Source of the DNA: Symbiodinium natans
Lineage: Eukaryota; Sar; Dinophyceae; Suessiales; Symbiodiniaceae
Direction: 5' to 3'
Length of the DNA: 64,000 nt
Assembly (NCBI GenBank): GCA_905221605.1
Contig: CAJNDS010002662.1
Coordinates: 40,001-104,000, forward strand
Every line of letters begins with the position of its first letter. The first letter of the stretch is position 1. Position numbers and translations under genes: made by a program. The notes below the pieces were generated by a model. The model saw only the letters and a program-made list of their open reading frames with translations. It was not told where the DNA came from and did no database searches. Below, piece by piece: positions 12,280 through 22,322 of this stretch.

Positions 12280-15200
12280 GCATTTAACTGTGTCAGCCAT
12301 ACTTCATCAGACACCTCACCTCGAAAAGCTTGGTGCACACTGGTGCGCATACAAATTTTCCACGCACTGCTCCGTTGCACTTCGCAGAGCCGAGAAGTTC
12401 AAACATAGCTCAACATTGTCAAGGGTGGAGGCGATTGTTCGAAAGTAATTAGTAATTAGTCGTCATGTTGTGTCTGTCCGCAAACTCAAGGTACCCTTAA
12501 GGTGCACCCTGCTCTCCCCCCTTACTCTCTGAGACTCTCTGTCTCACAACGCTATTCTTTGCCGTGTTGCACAGTTTCCTCCAGGTCTCGGACACATTCC
12601 CTGAATTTTCCCAGGGCGCTGACTCTGGACGCGGCTGCTTGCGGAAGGGATATTCCACCTTTACGAAAGGGCCGGCCGGCTGGTTAAAAAAAACAGCTGA
12701 CCCAGAGAGCCTGCCTTCGCCCACTCCTTGCCCATGCCCCTCATGGCCTGTGGGGTCCGAAACACAGATTTGTACTGCGAACGCAAGGAAGAAAGAACAA
12801 TTGAGACCCTAACAAGATGAAACAACAACTGCACCGACAATCTGCGATTCCGGCTGCGTAAGTCTCCTCGTCATAGCCCCGCAACACATCACGGCGCCAA
12901 CCGCGTTCCCGGGCCTCGCAACACGTGTCTTCTGCCGATTGCACTGTCCTGCGAAACCGGGTCAGAATGCGCCGCCGCCCACATCAGCATAAAGCACCCA
13001 GACTGTACAGACTGCCTCTCGTTCTGCTAAAGTGGTCTCGAAGTCGCCGTAATCACCTTTGAATATGTTAGCATGCTTGTATATTTTGGTCAACCCCTTT
13101 GTACTTACACACCACAGGAGCTATCTCTCTCTTGTCTGCTTGTCTGCCCTTAGCGTTGTTTATACCTACGCCTTTAGGCCAAATTGTTGACAATACTCTG
13201 AGCTGTGATGAGGTTGCGTATATCAAAATTGCGTATTCTGCAACATGTTGGTCAAGAGGGAAGGCTACGAAGGAACACCCCTGCGCCATCTATACGTCGA
13301 CAGGTGTTGTACAATCTACGCATGTAGCGTTCCAGAATGGACTTGACAAAGAACGAAGTCATGCACGCCATAACTGGTGTGCCATTTATTGAAGATGGTT
13401 TATGTATGGCATGGGAAAATGTTTGTGGAAGTTGTGGGTGCGAGGACAATAGATAAAGGAACCAACGGAATGGCAACACTTTTTACAATCATGAACGGAT
13501 GTACAGAAATAGCATTTACAAATTAGCTTTGGTAAAATTCGATGTAACGGTCACAAGGCTTGGGTAAGTTCCTACTCACCCATCATTTTGCAGTCTAGAA
13601 TTATGGTCATATGGGTGGTTTTCGATGAGATTTCCCAGTTTATGATTTGGGTGATAGAATGGACTAAGGTGATGGGTTTAGGTGGTTGCTTTGGGTTAGG
13701 ATGGCCGGGGTATAGGCGAGGTCTGGCGAGTCTTCGTGCGGTTCTGGACATTCCCGTGTTGAAGCTGCTCCGAGCGCCTACAAGCCACCGAAGCATCGGG
13801 GCCGGAGCCATGATGTGCGGCTTGGGAGGGGGGCGCAAGGGTGTGCATCATCGAGGCTTTGTTTCTCTGTTACGATTCCCGTGGCGAGCATCAGCAGCAT
13901 GAGCCGCACCGGCTTGGGGTGAGGAGGATACTTTTTTGCAAGCTTCAAGGAAGTAAACACGCCTTGAAAACCCGCAGAGCAGAGCTCTTGTGGTTGCTTC
14001 ACGCGGGCGACAGCCCGCTTAGATTTCGTGCTATTGATGAGAATGAAAGGCGATTTCCAGGGTTGCACGAGCACAGCACCACATCGAACCTCAGAGTCCA
14101 CAACTTTCCTATGCACCAATGCACCTACACTTTGGGGCCTGTTTATGCTGTGGGACTGAGGGAGTTGCCTTCGTGGACTTGTGCCGCAAGACTCAAGCAA
14201 GCAAGCTCAGGGAAAAACCTCGTTTGGGAAAAAACCCTGAGCTCCGCCGACCTGCAAACTATACAGACCAGCCAGCCGGTAGATTGAGGTATCTGGGATA
14301 ATTATCCCTGATGACCTGATTGTTCCTTTCTTGTGATCTCGAATGCTGCAGGTCACACTGGCAACATTATATCTCACACATGTAGTTCTCTACTATAACG
14401 CTCTTCTCGATTCCTCGCAGGCGCGGAAGCAGCAAAAGTGCGAGGTTGATCCCAGGAGCTATTGGCAATGTCGGAGGTCTCGTCGGCTGCTATGTTATAG
14501 CTCTTGCTACATAAAATCTAAGCCAAATACACCCTTTCAATCTCGGCATTGCACCTTCCCCTGGCGGCACAAAGATGCCAAGCACGTAACCTCCAACCTT
14601 AGGCAGCACATGGAAGAAGAGCACATGCACACGATTGCACACGCTGCCAGCGCACCGCAAGAAGTCGTTTGGGAAGCAGACCATGGCAACGCCCACGATA
14701 GCAAACAGACTAATCACAGGAGCGAACATGATAGCCTGGAACCTGCACGAAGCTGGCGCTTATAAAAAAAGCACCGCAACAACAGTTGCATGATCTCCAG
14801 CTTACCCTAGCCCTCCATCGCTCGCTGCGGCAGCTGGCAGCGTAATGCTCAGCACCTCGCGAATGTCAAAAGAGGCTCAGAGCTAGCTGACAGGTGCTGT
14901 GCTCTAAGTCAGCTGCAGCGGGTGCTACAAGGGACAGCTGTGAAAGCGGAGTCCGAGGAAGGTGAGGGCCCACAAAGGCCAGCACCTCTCCCAGTCCCAC
15001 TGTCCCACATTCTGTCACTTTCTCCCATTGGCGATTCCAATACCATTAACCGCCACAAGGATTTCTGGCAGCGGCTTACCTGACGGAAGCAGAGCGCCAC
15101 CAGGATCGCAACCTAGACAGCCCAGCTGAGGACGAAAGTGCAGAAAGCTCACACAGCTGGACACCGCAGAAAGCTGAGAGCTCATCTCCAATTCGACAGG

Positions 15201-15361
15201 TCCCAGTCTTGGCAGCTTTGGCCTCAGTGTTGGTCTTCGCAGTCTTCGCAATGTGCTCACTGCATGCACGCTCCGCATGAACGTGCGCAAAGCTTTTAAC
15301 AGCTTTGCTCACGGAGGCCAGCAAGACAGGATAAGACAAGATGCCATCTCAAGAGCCGGAA

Positions 15362-15388
<27 letters not shown>
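15362..15388. repeat. 9-bp tandem array (GCGAAGAAC)x3
   Basis: Three exact 9-bp units. Confidence 0.85.
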
Positions 15389-15392
<4 letters not shown>

Positions 15393-16408
15393 CTTCCAGC
15401 CCTGAGAGTTTCTGAAGTGCTGCCAATCCCTGTCCTTCGAACCTAAAGCTCTGGGCATGTCACAGTTTCACGGTGCCGTGCCTTCAACTTTGCAACTTGC
15501 CCTCAGGGCATGCAGAGTTAGTAGCAGTCCTTTTGCCATCTTTGGCTGCAGGATTCGCAGCTCATTTGCAACCGTGCGCCGGTTCACAAGACGTCGCACA
15601 ACAGAATGGAGAGAACTTAAACGGCAAAATGGAAAACATGTTCAAAAAACAACAATGGCCCGGAATTCAGCAAAAATGGGGGCAGAGGCAAGCGCCAACA
15701 TATGAAGATTCGCTTCGGCCTCGGCCATAAGCAGAACGTCCTGGGCTCAAGCCAGGAAAGCAGGAAAAACGGAATTCCTTCGCTACGGTACTTTCAAAAA
15801 ACGAACTTTCATACTTTGATTTTTTACAATTTGGAGTGGTGTGTAAGGACATGTGCTTTTCTCAATCTAGATGATAGCTAGCCCTGCTAAAAACTTCAAG
15901 CTCCCATGGCTTCAGGCTACAGGCTAGAAAAGCTGAAAAGCTTCAGGCTTCGGGCCAGGAACTTCACTCACGCCTTCCGGCCACAAGCTTCAGGTTCCTG
16001 GGCCTCAGGCAACGCACTCCACCTTTCACACGGCCTCGAAAACAGTCCCATTTTTCAGGGTCCGGAAAGCAGGAAAAAGCGAAGGACACGCGGGATGACA
16101 GAAGCGTCAATTTTGTTTTGCTTGTCCGCGTACTGCCGCTCCTGTCCTAACTGTCAGATGACTGTGTGCGACGTGCAAAAGGGCAAGAACAAGCTCCAGG
16201 CAAGAAACAGAACTCCAACAAGAAACGCAGCGGTCACATAATTTTTTCGAGAACTGCACTCAAGGAGAATAAACCATGAAGCCACGCAAGAGCAGAGGTA
16301 GTGTCAGGGGACGATATGTACATAGTTTTAACACTCAACGGCTATCACTACCCCCCCCTTCGCTGATTCGTGATAATGAGACGCGGACCTGCACTGTAAC
16401 CACGGAAC

Positions 16409-16514
16409 TGATCCGCTCATTTCTTCTTCCGAGGCCAGGTATTACATCTATATCACGGATAGCTTCAAGCATCCACGGAGTGCCCCAGGCAGTCTTGGAC
16501 CACGGAGACACCCC
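16409..16514. repeat. 106-bp direct repeat, copy 1
   Basis: Nearly identical to 16,608-16,713 (offset 199 bp), with only a few substitutions. The 3' end word CCACGGAGACACC recurs a third time at about 16,725. This looks like a local duplication. Confidence 0.9.
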
Positions 16515-16607
16515 GAGTATGAAGGGCTGGGACAGGGTGGGAGACTTGAGCACAGAGCGCGGCCCACTTCAGTCAAAAGCTACTCAAAGGACTGAGATCA
16601 GATGTTA

Positions 16608-16713
16608 TGATCCGCTCATTTCTTCTTCCGAGGCCAGGCATTACATCTATATCACGAATAGCTTCAAGCATCCACGGAGTGCCCCAGACAGTCTTGGACC
16701 ACGGAGACACCCC
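16608..16713. repeat. 106-bp direct repeat, copy 2
   Basis: Second copy of the 16,409-16,514 sequence. Confidence 0.9.
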
Positions 16714-16749
16714 AAAATGTTATGCTGGCCACGGAGACACCGCATACTT

Positions 16750-17815
16750 ATCTGGTAAGGTCAGGACAAGCGTTCCCACAAGTTGGAGCACCAACGTGAG
16801 AGCACTGAAGCAACAAAGGCCTTGGCGACGCGCCTGCACAGCTTCTGCGGGTAGGGCTCGGCGGCACGTGTGAGGAAGACGCCCTGACATTGCCCCATTT
16901 GTTGAGCATGTCGCTTTCCAGAAAAGGAACAGATACCACCACGAGTGTTGCAGCGCTTACAACAACTTCCGAGGTCAACAAATCCGTGAAGAAGACCCGT
17001 TCGCTTACGCCACAGAGTCCCATCCCCACAAAAATCGGTGTATCCAAAATGCACATGTGAGGACTTCTGCAAGGATTGAAATTGCTTTGTCATCCAGATG
17101 CGCGAAGACCAAGGGCTCTTGATGCAAAAGGGGATGCGCCTACGAAGGCAGATCTCAGCAATCCCTGCAGAAAATCTCATCAGAACATTCTCCAAGTCGA
17201 CTTTTGCTGCATCGCTCTCACTCAAGTTCGGCAGACCCATGACACATTCATCTGCGAAGAGGGCCGGAGCTGCAGCCATCAATGCATCTTGCGCGACTCC
17301 AAGTTTTGCAAGGGGTTCCTAACCAAACAGCAACCACCCTACCGCTCAGGAGCAGGCGTCGAATGAAACACTGAAAGCCTCGAGAAGCAAGATCATATTG
17401 CACACCATGGCGGATGTCAACTTCATACACATACGCCCAACCTTGAACTCCAATCGGAGCGCGCGGGCCATTCTCCCCGAGCCAGAGAACAAGTCTAGGA
17501 CGACAGGCTTGGCTTGACGGGAGGCTTTGAGCCCTGCAGGATCCCTCCAATCTCGCTTTCGACCTGCAGGCAATGCTCGCGCTGACCGCCGCTCAGCCGC
17601 GCGAAGACCTCTGGAAGCCTCCCGCCGTTGATGTACCGACGGACGGATCCATTGGTCTGCCACCTTCCCCGCTTCATGATCTCATCGAGCGTCCCCGTTG
17701 AAGCAGAGCCGTGCCTCATCTGATTTCTCCACGCCCAGCTCCACGTATCCCAGCGCCTGGCACACAGCCTTGAACATCCGGGACGCCTCCTCCGTGCTGA
17801 AATCGAAGATTGGTT
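16750..17815 (-). pseudogene. Element F: tyrosine recombinase tail plus methyltransferase-like domain, frameshifted
   Basis: Reading down the minus strand, 17,815-17,640 encodes the end of a tyrosine recombinase. It has MRHGSAS (the region of the second catalytic Arg), then KRGRWQTNGSVRRYI, where the Tyr of RRYI is the expected nucleophile. From about 17,560 to 16,760 a methyltransferase-like domain follows in three frames. It shows VVLDLFSGSGRMARAL (SAM-binding motif I), then GTPCKTWSRAR (PC motif), a SPWSSRIW block where relatives have ENPxSSxxW, CGDGTLWRKRT, and a terminal YPQKLCRRVAKAF. The known pattern is YR joined to a C5-type-like methyltransferase. At least two frameshifts and the missing YR front mark it as dead. 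It is the same YR class as element E but a separate copy. Confidence 0.7.
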
Positions 17816-17949
17816 GTTTGTGTTTTTTTTTTAAGCGGGCGCCTCTTTACTACATCAGTAGCACAGTAGGCCGTTCTTGTGGGTCTCGCAACTAGGTGTG
17901 AAACAGATCGCCGTGAGAAGCAATTAGAACAAGAAAGACGAACAACACC

Positions 17950-18275
17950 ATGTCCTACTTCTCAACTGCTGTCATCGCTGAACAGACTAAGCAATGAGAG
18001 CAAACAGCCGCCCTCGCTTTTTGCGACATGCAACTCGGGCCATGGAGTGTTCTCTGAGCAAGCAAGGCTGAAGCCGATTGCTGCTTACGACAGTGAAACC
18101 TAAAAAGATGCAACTGAAAGTCATGACGACCGTCGGTCTGTGCTTGACAGGCGATTGACACAGATTGGCAAGAAGCCCGGTCACGCAGATGCATGGCAGA
18201 TGCTCATACTTGCACATACTCGGCTGCACAGCAAGCGCAGAGCCACGAATGCATGGCAGATGCACACACGAATGC
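17950..18275. repeat. 326-bp direct repeat, copy 1 (candidate B2 of element E)
   Basis: Almost identical to 18,404-18,729, offset 454 bp. The 128-bp spacer contains further copies of a 23-bp word with CATGGCAGATGCACAC. On the minus strand it lies just downstream of the E recombinase, where B1-A2-B2 split repeats would be expected. Confidence 0.85.
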
Positions 18276-18403
18276 ATGGCAGATGCACACACGAATGCAC
18301 AGGAAGTGCAGGCACAGGAATGCAAGCAGAGGCAGAGCGGAGGGGAGGTGGCGGCTCAGCTTGGAACAGAGCCTGAGTTTCGGCGTCCGGACATTTGGAT
18401 GCT

Positions 18404-18729
18404 ATGTCCTACTTCTCAACTGCTGTCATCGCTGAACAGACTAAGCAATGAGAGCAAACAGCCGCCCTCGCTTTTTGCGACATGCAACTCGGGCCATGGA
18501 GTGTTCTCTGAGCAAGCAAGGCTGAAGCCGATTGCTGCTTACGACAGTGAAACCTAAAAAGATGCAACTGAAAGTCATGACGACCGTCGGTCTGTGCTTG
18601 ACAGGCGATTGACACAGATTGGCAAGAAGCCCGGTCACGCAGATGCATGGCAGATGCTCATACTTGCACATACTCGGCTGCACAGCAAGTGCAGTGCCAC
18701 GAATGCATGGCAGATGCACACACGAATGC
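18404..18729. repeat. 326-bp direct repeat, copy 2 (candidate B1 of element E)
   Basis: Second copy of 17,950-18,275. It is immediately followed on the plus strand by a C-rich CCACCCACCCC stretch and then by the end of the E recombinase ORF. The copy identity is seen directly; the assignment as terminal repeat of E is inference. Confidence 0.85.
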
Positions 18730-18778
18730 CACCCACCCCTCACAAGCAGCGGAGGCGAAGGGGCCGGCGGCGGGCCAG

Positions 18779-20445
18779 TCACAAACGCAAAACCGGCCTT
18801 CCGGCACGGTTTGGCAGTTGAAAGCGCTGATTCAAGTGAGTGAGCAGCGCGCCGAGGAACACCGAGAATGTGCTTAGAAGAACCTGGCCGAATGGGCCCA
18901 AACCCAGGCACGCAGGACAAGAAGCTTCCATGAAAGAGCCCACGGAGGGCGGCTCGTGCACACCCCTCGACCAGAGAACAAACTCGAGCAAAAGCGCATC
19001 CAAGCACTGAAAAAGCAGACCAAAAGTTTGTTGCAGTGCCCAGCGAAAACTGAGTACAAGGAACCGGCCCACAAGGAAATGCGCTGACGGGCGTGACAGC
19101 ACAGCGACCAACACTGTCAACAAGAAAAGCTTGAGACTGGAAACCTCTGCGAAAAGCGACCTCAGGTGGCGAAAGCCTGCAGACACGGCTTCAAGCCGGC
19201 TAAGCACCGGATGAGGCGCAGCGGCCGCTGGAGACAACGAAGGCTGGACGGGCCGACAGGGCTGCAAATCGGCGGGCTCCAACGCACGAGTAGCAACTGC
19301 CGCACGGGCGAAGAGCCGAAGTTCTGGTTCTGCGCAGCGCTTTGCAAACCGTTCAAGTTGCAAAAAAGACAGGTCTCTGAAGAAGGTTCCTCTGTGCGGC
19401 CCCTGTTGAACTTTCTTCGAACCATGTGAAGCGCTAGCAAGCGATCCATACGCAGAAAGCAAAGCCGGTAAGCAAATGCGCGGGGAAGCCCTGCTGGCGC
19501 TTGAGCCAAAACTGGAAAACAAAAAGTCGCTGCCGTGACGAAGGAGTGTGGTGATTCTGCGCTTTGCCGCTGGCGAGAGTGTCAGCTGAACCTGTCGGCT
19601 GAGAGCAAGCTGCACATAATGGCCTAACGTACGCTCGCTGGCCCAGCGACCCCGGAACTTAAGCCTAGAAATTTCCATCCCCATAACGTGCAGGTGGGAA
19701 GCACCCCCAGCACGTAAAGAAGCTGGTGAAAAGCCCTGAGCCTCGACGCCTAAAGTTTGCGAGACCTGACGGAACATGGCCCGGAAGCGGCGCGGGCCCC
19801 ACGGCCACAACTGGTCTTGTGGGCGCAAATGCGGCAAGATGCTCTGCAAGGCATGGCAGCAGGGAGCATGCTCAACGAGAACAAACTGATGTCGGCTCAT
19901 GTGTCGCCGATTCTTTGGCGCTTCTATGCGGACCACAACGCCTACAGGTGCAAAAATCCAAGAATCTGGCAGAGAGATGCTGCACGCACGCAGCTGCAGG
20001 ATCTCTCCCGGTCGCAGCAAACCAAAAAACCCTAGTTCCAGTGCAACTGCAAAACGAAGCCACTCGTGATGCCCAGCTTCAGCGACACAAGCTTGCGCAC
20101 GGGCAAATACCACAAAAGCCGCTAGGACCGAAAGTGGGAGAGGCGGCCGGACACGGACCTCAGTGGCTTCTTCCCACGCAAGCAACGTTTGCCAAGCTAG
20201 CGGCAGCGCGGATAAAGCAACTGCACCACTAAAAGGCCATGTTTTGCGACACTGAGGAACGCAGGCCCTTTTTTGCTGTAAGCCCAATTGACGAACCCTT
20301 CCAAACAAGCATCAAGCAGTTTTCGACGCCTGGCAAGATGATGCAAGTTGCTGTTTGCACGAGACAGGTACTCTTGCAAGAGCCGATAACCCTTGAAGAG
20401 GCGGCGTCTGTAGGCGGTCGACAAGTGGCTGCCCCGCAACGTCAT
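18779..20445 (-). pseudogene. Element E tyrosine recombinase (SxxxLR/RGRW class), one frameshift
   Basis: DNA breakage-rejoining enzyme of a YR retroelement. The N-terminal helical core-binding part is at 20,445-20,210 (YRRRLFKGYRLLQEYL, GFVNWAYSKKG). A one-base shift near 20,215 then moves reading into the 509-codon frame. There I see GLLRPGE with the first catalytic Arg (R99 of that frame), a candidate Lys in APKNRR (about 132), SPASLRAGG with the second Arg (R199), FRGRW (W222) and the nucleophile Tyr in LGHYVQ (Y231). Canonical YRs use R-K-H-R-H/W-Y, so this fits with Ser at the first H position. After about residue 260 the frame has no recognisable domain and is probably unselected. It shares no close resemblance with the recombinases of A, C and D. 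Confidence 0.8.
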
Positions 20446-20763
20446 GGTTTCAATGCAACGGAATTAAAACAACTACGAATTCACGACCGAAATTGGCTAC
20501 GGTAGAGCATGAGTGCTGCACGACCCGAACTCAAAAATGAGGTGAGGAAGCGCGATGTCTCAGCACGCTAACACTACAGCAGCAAGCACTCTTTACTCAC
20601 ACAAGCCCTCATCATGTCCACGCGAGTCAGCTCGCTGCTTGCAAGGCGACGCCTGCATAGCCTGGATTTCTGCGTCAGACAGGAGGGCACGTAGGCCAGC
20701 CGTGGGGCTGAGGGGTTTAGGGACAGGCGCATTACGAGAGGGATAATCAGCGGGATAGCCACG

Positions 20764-20934
20764 CTATGCGCAAGAACCCTGCGAAGCCAGGAGTTTAGCT
20801 TTGGCCCACGCTGCGCAGACGACGCGCGAGTCACAGAGGTTCACCAGACGGAGCCCTTCAGATGACTGCGAAATGGCATTCTTAAGCTGCTTCACTGCGA
20901 CTTTCATTTCTTGGATATTGATGTGGCACACAGA
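20764..20934 (-). pseudogene. Element E RNase H fragment, cut by element A
   Basis: The minus strand encodes VCHINIQEMKVAVKQL followed by LVNLCDSRVVCAAWAKAK. The HIN-x-x-E and L-x-DSRV blocks are the second and third acidic motifs of RNase H domains in dinoflagellate YR retroelements. The upstream end stops exactly where terminal repeat B2 of element A begins (20,935), so A appears to have inserted here. Downstream the frame decays before the E recombinase starts. The order RNase H then YR is normal for DIRS-like elements and contrasts with the YR-first order of A-D. Confidence 0.6.
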
Positions 20935-21114
20935 CGTTCGCTGCAAGTTCAAGCCACACTACCAAAGCTGAGTAAAGCCTACTAGAAATCCTAAGCCAAA
21001 GCGAGCACTGTACCACGAGCCCTCTCTCTTTTTGACTTTGCCGGGAAAGCCGCTCTGAGTTCGAAGTACAAAGCAAAGCAGATGTTGCTACTAATGCCGA
21101 AGCGCGAATGACCA
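20935..21114 (-). repeat. Element A terminal repeat B2
   Basis: 180 bp, matching 21,402-21,581 with no difference that I could find. Starts CGTTCGCTGCAAG, ends GCGAATGACCA in plus orientation. Confidence 0.9.
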
Positions 21115-21279
21115 CTTGCAAAGCGGATGATGCTACCAAGTACAACAGGCATACCAAACGAGGAAAAGAAAATCACCGCGCATCTTGTGAAACTGCGTGA
21201 AACGGCGTAGCTGTGTGAGAGTCCGACCTGCCCCGACTCGGAAAGAACGTGTCTTCCAAGAGGGAGTGGTGGGTGGGTG

Positions 21280-21403
21280 AAAAGTAAAGCTAGCTAGCGA
21301 TGCACTGAAAGCTGCACGTTTTGGTGTGTGGCTTGAACCAAAAGCAACAAAGGACGGTGATCTTTCACAAACAGCAAACAGCTATGAGTAAACACATGAC
21401 CCG
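21280..21403 (-). repeat. Element A terminal repeat A2
   Basis: About 124 bp repeated at 30,751-30,875 with a single-base length change in a T run. It abuts B1 directly. A GGTGGGTGGGTG stretch precedes it on the plus strand. The 165 bp between B2 and A2 is not repeated in the window. Confidence 0.9.
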
Positions 21404-21581
21404 TTCGCTGCAAGTTCAAGCCACACTACCAAAGCTGAGTAAAGCCTACTAGAAATCCTAAGCCAAAGCGAGCACTGTACCACGAGCCCTCTCTCTTTTT
21501 GACTTTGCCGGGAAAGCCGCTCTGAGTTCGAAGTACAAAGCAAAGCAGATGTTGCTACTAATGCCGAAGCGCGAATGACCA
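21402..21581 (-). repeat. Element A terminal repeat B1
   Basis: 180-bp copy of 20,935-21,114, located just downstream of the RNase H end. Confidence 0.9.
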
Positions 21582-21820
21582 ACTTTTGAACTGGCAAAGT
21601 CAAAGCTCGCCGGGCCTACCAATCCCATTTCTAAGTGAGCGCAGACTATGCCAGGCTTTCACATCAGCACTCTGGAGAGTGATTATGGCAGCAGCCACTT
21701 GAGCTTTGCATCGGGAAGCCGAAGGCGCACATCGGACCGAAAGTGCCAGATGCGTGTTAGGCTGCCGTCCACGCGAAAGTCCGGAAGGAACTTGGCTGGC
21801 ATGGGCCGGGATTCATCACT

Positions 21821-22270
21821 CTAGCGGGAGAGAAGGTCTGCACCGTCGTTCTTTTTGCCGGGTATGTGGAAAAACGCAAGCTCAATGCCAGTCATGCACG
21901 CCAACACGGACAGGCGTTTCGGAAACACTGATAAAGGGAAGGCCGAGCTGTAGAGCTTATCGATGCCTGCCTCTGCACCTGTGTTGTCGGACAACGTGCG
22001 AAAAAGAGCGGTCCAGCGTGCCAACGGCACCACGGAACGGAGACAAAGAATGAAGCCAAGCTGTGCCAATGTCTCGCAACACGTGATGTCCTGGCTGGCA
22101 CCTGCAAAGGCACACCTAGTGACGAGAGGTCCGGCACATGCCATGACTGGCTGACCCACGAAATCTGGCGAGAAGGCCACTCGATAAAAACCCCCTATCC
22201 CGACGAGATCCTCGTCTGCGCGTGCGTCGACAGCCGCGCAGACGATGGGAACGTACGCAGGTTGCTGCAA
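21821..22270 (-). pseudogene. Element A RNase H domain
   Basis: This 149-codon frame encodes a complete-looking retroelement RNase H. VDARADEDLVGIGGF carries the first Asp, ITCCETLAQL the Glu, LSDNTGAEAG the second Asp, and HIPGKKNDGADLLSR the last Asp block. It degrades RNA in the RNA-DNA hybrid after reverse transcription. It is in a different frame from the RT just upstream (ending at 22,323), so one frameshift separates them in this copy. The stop lies about 240 bp before repeat B1. Confidence 0.8.
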
Positions 22271-22322
22271 AGGAAAGAAAAAGGGGTGGAACCTCGCACC
22301 ACTTAAGCCAAAACTGAAGACT

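Larger units (their letters stand above)
10861..16400. other. Non-coding region without recognisable genes
   Basis: I see no conserved protein motif on either strand. Composition changes locally: GC-rich with a G run near 11,640, AT-richer between 13,050 and 13,560. A lysine/glutamine-rich open stretch on the plus strand near 15,590-15,710 resembles nothing I know. Two 9-bp arrays (12,244 and 15,362) lie within. Confidence 0.55.
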
